The notes under the pieces were generated by a model. That model was not told the DNA's origin. It saw only the letters and a program-made list of their open reading frames with translations, and did not search any database. Below are positions 53,458 through 64,000 of a stretch of 64,000 nt of DNA, piece by piece. Each line of letters opens with the position of its first letter. Positions within the stretch are counted from its first letter, which is position 1. The stretch comes from Oreohelix idahoensis (Eukaryota; Mollusca; Gastropoda; Stylommatophora; Oreohelicidae): positions 124,001 to 188,000 of the forward strand of contig JAMPIV010009913.1 of assembly GCA_024509875.1 (NCBI GenBank), written 5' to 3'. The position numbers were made by a program, and so were the translations under genes.

Positions 53458-55958
53458 TATCTCTCTTGTATATCGAATTTGGCGTAGGAATCTAGATTTC
53501 GTTGGTCTGTTCCTTGTTGAGCCAGAAACAGATTGTTCTTGCTTAGGTTTATGCAGGAATGTTTATGGTCCGAGTCTAGGTTTATTCCTTGTCTATTTAA
53601 GGCGAGTTAGTCTTTGGTCTTTATATCTTTTTATGTCTAGGTCGGACTATATTCTTTAAGCTGAACACTGAGGTGAGGGGTTGTGTGTTCTGCGCATGCG
53701 TCGAAAAAGACGAAAAGACGAAGCCGTGTGTCATGTCGTCCTGATGAATGGTATACCGGACTGAAGGCCGAAGATTTATCTCTGTATTAGTTGGGGAACG
53801 AGATAGTCTATTTGTACTTATCTTGTATTAGGATTCTCCCCAGTGTTTATTCTTATTGCCAAGGAATGGCAGGTGCTTGTGCTAGGGTGATTTTCGATGA
53901 CAAGGTAAAGTCACATTTCTTCTGAACTTTTCCTAAGCCATCGTGTGAGAGATGGACAGTCGTATTATCGTACGTGCCGATGATTATTAAACAAATGACG
54001 ATGACATGTATACCTAGCAGCACTAAATGATATGGTGAAACCAGTATCATTGATGGAAGAATATATCTACAGCTCTATGAGGATATCTATGAACGATCAG
54101 CGCCTTGATTTCATAGTTTGCATCCTGGGTGAGCGAAAGCTCACTGAAGAAGCCATTTTTTTGGAATCCTTCTTTTTTGTCGATCATCAATCAGAGAACA
54201 AGGACCCCCCTTTATTATCAGGTGATGATCAAGAGATTACTGCTGTAAAAGAGTACCCACTACTTGTGGTTTAACATTGTTACCAGAGATATTTGTTGAA
54301 TTTTGCCTAAAGGAATCTTCGCTAGAAGAGGTTCGATCTAGGAATCATTATTAAACATTATGTATTCACTGACGCGATTTGTCAGTAAGGCCTGAGAATT
54401 ATATATGCACTGGAACGCTGAGTGCTGGTCTATTGACATTACATTGTACTTTTATTCAACATGAATGCCCACATAATTTGGTAGACCATTGATCAACTGT
54501 GTGATGATTTGTGCCAACCTGTTTACAGTAACTGTACCTGTGCTGTCCGAGTGTGTGTCAAATTAAACTGTACGAAAACGACCACTGTAGTTTATCAACG
54601 TCTCTGAATTTCCCAGCCATGTGTGAGTGAGAATGTTCCTTTGTCAACTCTACAGAACATTGCCATCATTCGCGAACCTTTATATCCTCACTCCAAACCT
54701 ATACACCACTGCGTAGGTCGAGTTGACCTTTGTTTGTCTTCATTGTACGACAAACCTTACAGCAACAACGGCGAGACCATATATCCAGTCATATCAACGT
54801 AATAAAATGCCTTTATCAACGTGGTGGCCAGAGTTCTGGGTTAAACCTGCACAGTGGACATGATTAGAAGTCAACACCAACTGATACCAGATCGTTTCCT
54901 GTGGCCTGATACGACACACATTAACACAAGTGGACAAGTTTGCAGTACAACTCTACAGTCGATGTCGGCGTGACCTGTCCGATCGAGCAAATACTGTAAG
55001 TAGGTCAGCACTTGTTGACATTTTTTTTTCGTTGGACATCACAGCATTACACAGAACGTTCGCAAGCAAATTAATTGTGTTAGCAAGAATTACTGAAGCG
55101 AGAAGTCCTACTTGTTATTCTTGGGAACCGTAAATGGTGGATTTTCCTGCACTTCTCTAGATTGTGTTGAACTTTGTAACATTTAAGGCCAGAATCTATT
55201 ATTGATTAAAGTGGTAGTTAATTTTGATAGAAACTGTACCATAATTCTGTATAACTGAGCCTTCTACACAACACATTCTTTCTGCAACACATCGCATTCA
55301 CATGTTATTATATTACACATGTATTTATGCTATATGTATTTATGTTAAATGTTATATATTATTTGTGTGACTATTATATGGTATACCACGTAGAGAGGTC
55401 ATATAATAGCGTTCTATAGGTGCAATTTTCTTGATTGAAAATTTGCTGCGACATCTGTTGCTATATTTTGTTAGTTGTGACGACATGTGTAGTTTTGTTT
55501 TCGTTATTTTTTCGCATTCTTTAGTTGTGTTTTGATTTGTTTGTATTTGTTGGTCTACCCTTTCCCTATCATTAAGTTATATACACAATTCATATTTATA
55601 CACTGTGGCGTCATTTGTTGTGTCTATTCCCTTGCAGTTGTCATCACAGATTCTGTGATTATTGTCATTAATTTCCCTATCTGATTTATTTGATTTCTGC
55701 AAATGTTTTCGTATTGTCTTTATAATTGTTTTGTTTATGTTGTTGGTTGTCATATACTATATAAAACATATTTGATCATACACTACTAGCTGTGTAGTGA
55801 ACTTATGAGAAATAATCAACTGATGACTAATTGCTGTTACTAAAGGTACACAGTTGATTATACAAGACCTTATTTAAAGGCTTGTTTCCAACAGTTCCTG
55901 TTTACTTGGAAATAGATTACATTATTGTTTCAGGTGATTGCTATCATTATTAGACATC
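53458..55958 (+). other. Rest of left LTR and untranslated leader
   Basis: This region of 2.5 kb before gag has no credible gene. It must contain the remainder of the LTR, the primer binding site and the leader. I could not place the LTR inner end or find a convincing TGG-starting primer site. The segment 55,300-55,760 is strongly T-rich. Confidence 0.6.
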
Positions 55959-57338
55959 ATGTCTACATTGGAATACTTTATTGCACAAGGGAAATCCCTT
56001 GATAAGTCTGGTAAGGAATTAGAGGAGTTTGCAACTGCTCAATTTGCAATGGTATTAAAGTCAGAAGAAAAGAAGCAAAAAGAGGAAAATAAATAGAAAG
56101 CAGAAGTTGAACAAAAGAAGATAGATGCTGAGAATTTAAGATTGCAGATGCAAGCTGAGGAGAGAAAAGCTGCTGCTGAGGAGAAAAAAGCTGCTGCTGA
56201 GGAGAGAAAGCTTCAAATAGAAGAAAAAAAATTAGAAGCTGAAGAAAAAAGATTAGAAAGAGAAGCTGAGGCTGAACAAAAGAGATTAGACAGAGAAGCT
56301 GAGCAGAAAAGATTAGACAGAGAAGCTGAGGAGAAAAAAGCAATGAGAGAACATGAACATCAAAAAGAACTTTTAGCATTTGAGTTAGAAAAATTGAAAT
56401 TGACAAATATGAGTAATGTTAATCAGTCAAATGGTAATAGTGGTAAACCCTTTACTTATAAGGTCAAGGTACCAGCGTTCAATCCTTCCAGTGACGATAT
56501 TACATTCTGGCTGGATCGTTTTGAACGTTCTTGTCGAGCTCATAATGTGGATAAATCACAATATGCTAACCAGTTATCAGAAAATTTGAAAGGTGATTCT
56601 CTGACTAGTTTAAGTTTGGTTGAAGAGGCTGACAAGGATAATTATGATGTTATTAGAGCAGCCTTATTGAAGAAATATCAATTAACAGAGGAAGGTTACC
56701 GTATTTTGTTTAAGAAAATGGTACCTGAATCAGGGGTAGAATTCTCAGAATTCATTGCAAGGACACGTCTTACATTTAATCGTTGGATTGAATTGTCCAA
56801 AACAGAAAAGACATATGAAGCCCTTATGGACTTGCTGCTCAGAGACAAGATTATGTCAAGTGTTAATAAACCATTCCTTGAATTCCTACATGAGCGTAAA
56901 CCCAAGACACTAAAAGAAATGCAAGAATATTGTGACCAATACGTCACGGCACACCCTGACGTAACTCTTAGCAACACTAAGATTAAAGAGAGTATGCCAG
57001 TTGCATCAGCAACACCATACAACCCTAATTATTCACACAAATTTCAGGGACCTCAAAAGAGGTTTGATAAAAAGGGTAACCACAATAGTTATCAAAACCA
57101 AGGTAACCAATCATTCCAGGGTTCTTCTGCGAAGTACTGGAGACGAGCCGACAGCCCTCGATTCAGAGGTGGTCTTAATTATAGGAATTTCCGCAGAGGA
57201 AGTCATTATAGAAACTATCCAAGTCATCCATCATGGAGACAACAAGACCATAGTTATAGAGATACTCATTATAATGAATATGAAAATAGTAACTATGAGA
57301 ACTATGACTCAAACCCAAATAGGGGTTACAATAGATGA
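55959..57338 (+). pseudogene. Gag of the Gmr1-like element, with SCAN-like segment
   Basis: ATG at 55,959 opens a frame that continues to 57,338, with a TAG at 56,094-56,096. After about 45 residues comes a highly charged helix (about 56,100-56,400) of repeated EEKKAAAEER, EEKRLEREAE and DREAEEKKAM type. The capsid part follows (VPAFNPSSDDITFWLDRFER, then ENLKGDSLTSLSLVEEA). YEALMDLLLRDKIM, FLEFLHERKPKTLKEMQEYC and DQYVTAH (56,814-56,960) resemble the vertebrate SCAN domain. The tail is rich in Asn, Arg, Tyr and Gly, with no C-X2-C-X4-H-X4-C knuckle. A TGA at 57,336-57,338 separates it from the protease, which is in the same frame. Gag builds the particle. Confidence 0.93.
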
Positions 57339-57959
57339 AACAATAATGATTACAGAGGTAATAATAATCGAGGTAGTTCACAATTCAAAAAACATAAATC
57401 ACATTATCAAGCAAACTCTGCACAGCAAGAGTCACATGAAGCCTATAAACAGACTAAAGATAATAATGATGCTAATAATATGGCTTGTTCCGCTTTTGAT
57501 TTCGGGAGAGCATCTCAGTGCCCCCAATGCAAAACATTATTTGAACCAACTACGGTGTCCACTTTAAGTTGTGGCCATCCTCTTCCCGCTCTTCCTGTGT
57601 CAGTCGCGCATGATGGAAGAGGTTCTCTTGTCTTACATAAAGGTTTAGTAAATGACAATCCAGTCTCAGTTCTTTTTTATTCTGGATGCACCACAATTGG
57701 TGTTAGGCAGTCGCTTGTAGATCCTTCTCGTGCCACTGGAAAAGTAGTCAAATGTGTAACGTTTGGCGGCAACTTAGAGAAATACTCTACTGCTATCATT
57801 AGAATTGCTACTCCTTTCTTTACAGGAGATGTACACGCATGTCTTCTGCCGAATCCGATCGCTGATCTTATCATCGGTCGTATTCACGGAGTCAAAGAAT
57901 GCACTCCGCAACAAATTTCCGTTTGGGAAAAAAAAATATGCAAACTGCTAATGCTGTAG
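57339..57959 (+). pseudogene. Protease region of the Gmr1-like element
   Basis: In the same frame as gag, directly after its TGA stop, the sequence has CPQCKTLFEPTTVSTLSCGH and then the retropepsin-like part: VSVLFYSGCTTIGVRQSLV and PIADLIIGRIHGV, the latter corresponding to the I-I-G-R-x block at the end of the fold. The active-site position, normally D-S-G or D-T-G, reads Y-S-G (TAT at 57,678-57,680), so this copy encodes no working protease. The frame ends at 57,959, just after a run of nine A at 57,929-57,937, where the integrase frame takes over. Confidence 0.85.
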
Positions 57960-59740
57960 TCACTAGAGCTCAGGCTCTTAATATGCCTCAAACTTCATCT
58001 ACTGAAGATAATGAAGTGCATAACCAAGATGATCCCTTGGTAATTTCTCGTGACTCGTTTATAAAACAGCAAGAAGATGATCCGACTCTAAAGAAATTCT
58101 TCACTCTTGCAACAAAAGGTGTTCCGAATAAAGATACAAAGCGTAAATCTTGGATTACATTGAAGAATGGCGTACTTGTACGTATGGTGCAAGACTCCAC
58201 TAAGTCAAGTCATTCTCAGATTCTTGTTCCCAAGAATTTGAGAGTTAAAATTTTGCAGCACGCTCACGACTCTCAGTGTGCTGGACATATGGGTTTTTCC
58301 CGTACAAAGTCAAGAGTTCTTGCGGCTTTTTTTTGGCCTTTTGTGAACAAGGACATACGGATTTATTGTCGATCTTGTATAGTATGTCAAGAAGTCAAAT
58401 CCAAAGGTCCACGCCATGCTGCACCTATTCAGGCTGCAGACATTCCTATTCGACCATTTCAGGAAATGGCAATAAACATCATTGGTCCATTTAAGATCAA
58501 ATCTGCTAGAGGACATCAGTTTATCTTAACGTGTGTGGACATGTGCACACGTTGGCCAGAGGCTATTCCTCTGAAGAGCATTACTACTGCTGACATTGCA
58601 GATGCTCTTTGGCTTATATTTTCTCGTCTGGGATTCCCCGGAGAAATATTATCAGACCATGGCACCCAACTAATATAGGATACCATGTCTCAAGTGATGT
58701 CGACTCTGCAGATAGAGAGATCTTTGAGTAGTATCTATCATCCTATGTCCAATGGGATGGTCGAACGGCTAAATAGAACACTCAAAAACTAACTAGGGAA
58801 GATAACTAAGGATCATCCTCAAGATTGGGACAGGGTTTTACCCGCGGCCCTCTTCGCTTACAGAGAGGTCCCCAATGAACATAAAGGATTTTCTCCCTTT
58901 GAACTTGTCTTCGGCGCGCGACCGCGCAGCCCTATGTCTTTGCTTCATGATCTCATAACCGCTGATAATATCACCGATGACACAAAATCTTCTTACGAAT
59001 ATGTCATCGCGCTGAGACAAAAGATTATCGAAGCATGCAAATTGGCAACTTCTTCTTCTGAATTTGCTAAGCAGAAAGCAAGACAATTTGCCAATAAGAA
59101 AAGAACCTTACGACAACTTTGTCCTGGTGACAAAGCATTTGTTTTGCTACCTTGTAGGGAAAACAGACTTCTTATTTCTTGGAAAGGTCCATACGATATA
59201 ATCTCGAAAATTTCCGATGTTGACTATATTGTCGATATTGATGGAAAGCATAAAAGCTTCCACATCAATATGCTTACGGAATTCCATGAACGTCCGGATT
59301 ATTTACAGCCTATTTTCCAGGCAACGGACGATTCACCAGTCCAATATGGTCATTACTCATCACTGTCCGTAATACAGGATGAGGAAACAAGTTTTTCGGA
59401 TGTTAATCTTCCGCTTCCGATGATTCCACTTCATTCGAGAGAATCATGGAAAAATGTTACTGTCTCTCCTGATTTATCTCTAGGAGAACAGCGACAAGTT
59501 TCGGCTATGTTACAAACATTTCAGGATGTCCTTACTGACATCCCTGGACAAACTCATGTTATTGAACATGACATTATTCTAACTGACCATAATCCTATTA
59601 GGGTCAGATCTTATCCTATCCCTATACATTTTCAAGCACAGGTTGAGAAGGAGTTGGATGAGATGATAGATTTAAAAATAATTGAACCATCCACTTCTGC
59701 ATATTCTTCGCCGATGGTTATTGTTCGAAAAAGACAATAA
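57899..59740 (+). pseudogene. Integrase region of the Gmr1-like element, upstream of RT
   Basis: One frame covers an H-H-C-C zinc-binding domain (LQHAHDSQCAGHMGFSRTK, then CRSCIVCQEVK), the catalytic core and a GPY/F module (ISWKGPYDIISKI, 59,178-59,210; FHINMLTEFHER). Core residues: the first acid is replaced by asparagine in INIIGPF (AAC, 58,475-58,477). The second aspartate is in LSDHGTQ (58,655-58,657) and the glutamate in VERLNRTLK (58,763-58,765), with the regular D-35-E spacing. Stops occur at 58,676 and near 58,790. After the module the same frame enters the RT leader (VIEHDIILTDHNPIRVRSYP) and stops at 59,740. Integrase would insert cDNA into the genome. Confidence 0.93.
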
Positions 59741-60857
59741 CATACGTCTTTGCGTTGACTATCGCAAATTGAATCAAGTTACGAAGTTTGATGCTGAACC
59801 TATGCCTTTACTAGAAGAGCTACTTACTAGGCTTTCTAAATCTCATTTTTTCACTAAACTAGATTTGTCGGAAGGATATTGGCAAGTTCCTTTATCTGAA
59901 CGCGCCAAACATTTTACTGCTTTTTCGACACCTAGAGGCTTTTTTCAATGGAATTTCATGCCTTTCGGCCTTATGAACGCACCAGCTACATTCGTACGCA
60001 TGATGCGTCGAATCCTATCTTATCGGTCAGATGTCATCGCGTACCTAGACGACATCTGTCTTTTCAGCGATACTTGGGAAGATCACTATTCGGGGTTAGT
60101 TGAATTACTATCTACTCTACGCGAGTATAATGTTACAGCGAAACCCTCTAAAGCCTGCATTGGTTTTAGCGAAATTTCTTTCCTAGGCCATCGAGTTGGT
60201 CATGGTTTCCTAAAGACAGAGGACCATAATATGACTAAGATACTTAACATCTCTATCCCTAAGACGAAAAAGCAAGTGCGAAGTCTCTTAGGTCTTATTC
60301 AATTTTATGGAAGATTCATTCCGAATCTATCCTCTATCATGGCACCTCTTTCTACACTACTAAAGAAAGGGTCGCCTAATATGGTCCACTGGTCACAGGA
60401 ATGCCAATCCTCTTTGGATAAGATTAAAAATTTGTTTTCAACACCACCAATTTTAGTGTTACCTACTACTGATAAGACATTTGTTCTTCGTAGTGACGCT
60501 TCATCCACTGGGATTGGAGCGGCACTAATGCAAGAGTACTCTGGAACTCTGCATCCTGTAATGTATATTTCCAGAAAACTTAATGCTGCAGAAAGATATT
60601 ATTCGGTTTTAGACCGTGAACTATTGGCTATGGTTTGGTCAATACTCAAACTACAAAGATTCCTTCTAGGCGCACATTTCATAGTAGAAACCGATCAGAA
60701 AGCTCTTACGGCTATACAGAGTAAGAATATGAAGAGCTCGAGATCTACTCGATATGCAATTGCTCTTCAACCTTTTCATTTTTCGGTACGAGCTATCCGT
60801 GGATCAGATAATGTGATGGCAGACATTTGGTCTAGATGTCCACATGATTCCACTTAA
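59682..60857 (+). pseudogene. RT and RNase H of the Gmr1-like element
   Basis: A 391-codon open frame starts beside a one-base frameshift after VIVRKRQ, in an A-run near 59,730. It reads NIRLCVDYRKLNQVTKFDAE, FFTKLDLSEGYWQVPL (motif A), WNFMPFGLMNAPATFVRM (motif B), VIAYLDDICLFS with an intact Y-L-D-D at 60,042-60,053, KACIGFSEISFLGHRVG, and then RNase H: VLRSDASSTGIGAAL, YYSVLDRELLAMVWSILKLQ, VETDQKALTA and DNVMADIWSRCPHDST, ending at 60,857. The RNase H carries D, E and D acids at expected places. Together they copy RNA to DNA and remove the RNA. This is the best-preserved part of the element. Confidence 0.95.
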
Positions 60858-61305
60858 CTGTTAAATCTTGGACTTCTTAGAGTGTCTAACTTTACAACAG
60901 TTATTTTTTCTATATCAAAATATACACACATTTGTAATATATGATATGGTGATTGTATAAACACTTAGCGGTTCATCAACGTATATTTACCGCTTGTCTT
61001 TTGATGATTCTTCCTTCTTAATCATGAATTTATGGTACTTAATATAAAATTGTGATTGAAATTATTGTATACATTGTGTAATTGCCAGAATTGTAGTATA
61101 TGTTGGTGGCACCTCCCTGTAAATATTTATACTTAGAGAAATGCTTTCTCTGAGAGGTTGAGATGTATTCTCACAAGTCGATCTATGCTTCGACTTTACC
61201 TTAATTTGTGATTATAAATGGCTGTTTTTTGTCATCTGCGCATTATTCGTGCGTTGTGAGCCTATTGTATGTTGCTCTCAGGTGAAACCGGGGGTTGCGG
61301 TAGTC
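60858..61305 (+). other. 3' untranslated region of the Gmr1-like element
   Basis: No open frame. The purine-rich GGTGAAACCGGGGGTTGCGG just before the right LTR (61,281-61,300) is the likely position of the polypurine primer region, though it is not a clean polypurine tract. Confidence 0.65.
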
Positions 61306-61431
61306 TGTTACCAACAGATTACTGGGCATAATGTATTTATTTGTCTGATAAAAATATATTTATCTTTGAATTCACGATTTCTAGTCTAAGCTATATCACT
61401 CATGTTTTATTGATACTTTTGTTATATAGGT
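61306..61431 (+). repeat. Right LTR fragment, truncated
   Basis: Matches 53,332-53,457 without a difference over about 120 bp, then diverges abruptly after GTTATAT. A deletion or later rearrangement must have removed the rest of the LTR and the Tc1 flank. Confidence 0.92.
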
Positions 61432-64000
61432 CTGTCGTGAGACATTCTAAATACCCATATATATATAAATTAAAAAGTAAATGAAACCCCTAACGAATTA
61501 CTTCAATAACAGGAAAGAGAAAAGGTAAAAGAGAACAGTGCTGTCACAATGGCGTACAAAAATCCCCCTTTTTCTGGTTCGTCTGCAAATCGTTACGTTT
61601 TCACGTTGATAGTAAAAGCCTACTGCATCACTACACGCGTTTCAAAAAATAAAACGTGTACTGCATTTCTTAGAAAAACCTTGAGATAGGCGCTGAGTGA
61701 TGACCTAGATTTAATATTTCATTCATTCCATTTTATACACGGCGTAACTAAAAGACAGATGAAAGTAGGATAGAGAGAGAGGGACGACTAAAGGCAGGAA
61801 GCATGCAACACTAACACGCGTTTCGCGATCAAAAGTGAACGCAAAACCCATGCGTAAGGCATGAAGCACTAACTTTTTTTCAAATAGTCAGTGATAAAAA
61901 ACACTACTACTGCAAGAATCAGGTTTAAAAACATGAAAAAATGCTTATTAGGAAAATATGAAATTCTACTGAATTTACATCTAAGCTCCTGACTTTAGTA
62001 TGACATAACAGTTGGAAAAGGCAGGACAGGTGGCGGTTCATAAAACAACGAAAAGGAATAAAGAACAAATATACGACTATCTTTGGAAAACCACATATTT
62101 TGAACGCCGCCCATTTTTGGGTGTCCGGTCCATGTTAACTCCAAATTTCGATATTGGCTTTCTGGACCCAATGGGAAATAAGAATTTGAAAAAGGACTGC
62201 CAAGATTAAATAAGGTTGCTCTCAGTGGCTCTCTGACGGTGCATATTGTTTTTCTAATTAGGGGGAGAAACTAAGAGATTTGAAGTTTTCCTGGAAATAA
62301 TCTGGCCAAGGCTGCTGTAAGACTGCCAAAAGAGTTGTTTGGGACCAAGTTATGTGTCCACTGCTGTGACAAATACTTATTACCAGCCTAGCTGAATCTG
62401 AAATGGCCAAGGTTAAAGGCCTGAAGCTGAGAAAGATTTAATGGCACTGAGTTTGATGTTCGATGAGGCTGAAGAAAATTAGAGGAAAGAAATTGGGCAC
62501 AAGCGATTAGCGCAGAAAAACCAGATTACATGGGATCAGTACAAACAGGAACTTCACTAAGGGAGTTTGCCCTCTGAGAATTGCTTTACCCTCGATGTGC
62601 TACTGCCTAGTCAGGGAGCCTCAACCTCAGCTTATGAAGTTCAACATTTTTATTGGAATGGACCCGGCAACTATTAGCTATATTTGGAGAAAGGTGGAGC
62701 CAAGTTAAAAGGTCGTGGGCAGCTGGAAGTTTTTGCGCTGTTAATTATGAATTGCTAAGCAGGTGGTTTAACTGATGAAAAGGCATTTTATAGAAAAAAT
62801 TTAGGAAAAATAACTACTGTCAGGTCATACCAATATGTGACTACTTGGAGAAATGACTCACCCAAGATCGAAATGGTTATAGAACAATTAAAACTGGCTC
62901 CAGACCTGGAAAACTTGCCAAATGATGGGTGAAAATGTTTGAGACAAGTATCAAGCTCTCAGGCAGGTAACAGGTAATAAAAAGAAAACAGGTAGAACTG
63001 CACCACAGAACTGATTAGGTAAACAATTTGATAAATGCTAAAAAAAATTCAGAGGATTTGGCAAAGGAAAGAGATGGTGTTAAAAATTTGTAAGAGAGAA
63101 ACTCCTCCGGGATCATTGTGCTGCAATGACAATCTGGTAAAAGGGAATTAAAAGGTCAAACCTGGGTGGAACTACAGGAATCCATACCACCCTACCCAAT
63201 GGGTGAAGATGGTCATCTGCTTCAATACACCACTTCATACCCGGTAGTCAGAATAAGTTATCAAGAGTTGCAGATTGAGGCTGAATTCAGGATGAGCAAG
63301 GTAAGAAATTAGCACGGGCAGATTGAACATGAGACTGCAAGCCTTGTTATTCAAGATGTTGCCCATCAATACAGACAAGCGTTCTAGAGAAGTGTCCCCT
63401 AGAACCAATTATAAGATAGATAAGAAGGGGAAGAAAAAATCTTATCAAGGAGGATGTGAATCTCAGTTACGACTGAAGAAATATTTGGAAAGAGAAACAT
63501 CACCTTCCGTGGAAGTTGGGACACACTTGTTGACCTGGATTGTCCATTGTCACGGATGGTCCTTCCCAGATGAAAAGTGGAACCACTTTCATCATTTGAA
63601 TATCACAATTTCTGGCCAGGGATAATTACAAACGACCCTCAATATGTGAGACAGCGGCACAGGTGGAAAATCAGTACACATTTAACGTTGGAAAACTCAG
63701 AAAAAGAGAGTACATTAAGGTTCTAGATAATCATGCAGAGGTGTTAGGCTTTCCCAACAGACCGACCAGTTCAGGGGGACATAACAGAAACTTATTGGAA
63801 CTTATGTAACCATCAAGGAAAATGGCCAAGTGAAAATTTTAATGGCACGTTGAGTCGATCCTGAGAAAGCTGATAGACCTTCACCCACGGGAGGTACCTG
63901 TCTGTATTATTTTGAAACCACTATTCGATTCCTTTTACCAATATGTAAGGAGAAAGCTTTGAAGGAAGAAGAAACAGATGAAAGCTAAAAAACAGACTAT
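61432..64000. other. Purine-rich, decayed, unassigned sequence
   Basis: From about 61,990 to the window end the plus strand is rich in A and G, with short open frames of up to 100 codons, such as 63,323-63,625 and 62,012-62,209. Isolated phrases (for example KVLDNHAEV near 63,720) look like retroelement pol leaders, but no catalytic motif or consistent frame was found. It may be an old LTR retroelement, or host untranslated or spacer sequence. Confidence 0.35.

Larger units (their letters stand above)
53332..61431 (+). mobile_element. Gmr1-like Ty3/gypsy retrotransposon (integrase upstream of RT)
   Basis: This 8.1-kb element carries, in plus-strand order, a left LTR, gag (55,959), protease, integrase (about 58,230-59,300), RT and RNase H (ending 60,857) and a right LTR fragment. 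All domains are Ty3/gypsy-like in sequence, yet integrase precedes RT, as in Ty1/copia. This arrangement is the known hallmark of the Gmr1-like clade, first described in Atlantic cod and seen in various fish and invertebrates. The right LTR is only about 126 bp long and is then replaced by unrelated sequence. Gag and pol contain several inactivating changes, so the copy cannot move by itself. Confidence 0.93.

Noticed and set aside
55978..56406. 142-codon minus-strand frame rich in Phe, Leu and Gln
   Set aside because: Antisense of the Glu/Lys-rich gag helix.

Overview
This is a transposon-dense stretch of an animal nuclear genome. I found no host gene that I can support, no rRNA or tRNA gene and no CRISPR array. 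The base composition is AT-rich. Long TA microsatellites, degenerate 36-75 bp minisatellites and nested, decayed mobile elements account for most of the recognisable sequence. The mix of a Gmr1-like Ty3/gypsy element, a second Ty3/gypsy element, endonuclease-type and restriction-like-endonuclease LINEs, tRNA-derived SINEs, mariner, Tc1, hAT and Helitron pieces fits an invertebrate. A mollusc or other lophotrochozoan is my guess, with low confidence, because no host gene anchors it.

Layout. 0.5-11 kb: a Gmr1-like RNase H remnant split by an antisense LINE tail, a Helitron helicase remnant, a LINE reverse transcriptase pseudogene, and two inverted copies of a LINE ORF1 segment, each ending in a 60-bp minisatellite. 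11-20 kb: short retroinsertions, minisatellites, a tRNA-derived SINE and TA arrays in otherwise unrecognised sequence. 20-27 kb: an endonuclease/RT LINE, a young 5'-truncated LINE with 14-bp target duplications, a hAT-like MITE inside a minisatellite, and a second copy of the SINE. 27.05-38.23 kb: a complete but dead Ty3/gypsy retrotransposon on the minus strand, with LTRs of about 1.47 kb and the usual order gag, PR, RT, RNase H, integrase. 38.2-39.0 kb: CA/TA, GATA and GACA tracts. 39.1-48.1 kb: a head-to-tail array (period 3967 bp) of a minus-strand R2-type LINE with a restriction-like endonuclease. 48.8-53.3 kb: a minisatellite, a deleted mariner, a second SINE family and two Tc1 copies, threaded between long TA arrays. 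53.33-61.43 kb: a Gmr1-like element. 61.4-64 kb: unrecognised sequence.

The most notable object is the 53.3-61.4 kb element. Its integrase is encoded upstream of reverse transcriptase (gag, PR, IN, RT, RNase H), although every domain is Ty3/gypsy-like. Its gag carries a SCAN-like segment and an extreme charged helix. Its two LTR segments are identical over about 120 bp although the coding region is full of lesions. The next most interesting are the tandem LINE array, whose copies share stop codons and so were duplicated after death, and the inverted ORF1/minisatellite pair.

No element here looks autonomous. All lengths, identities and alignments were judged by eye from the sequence.
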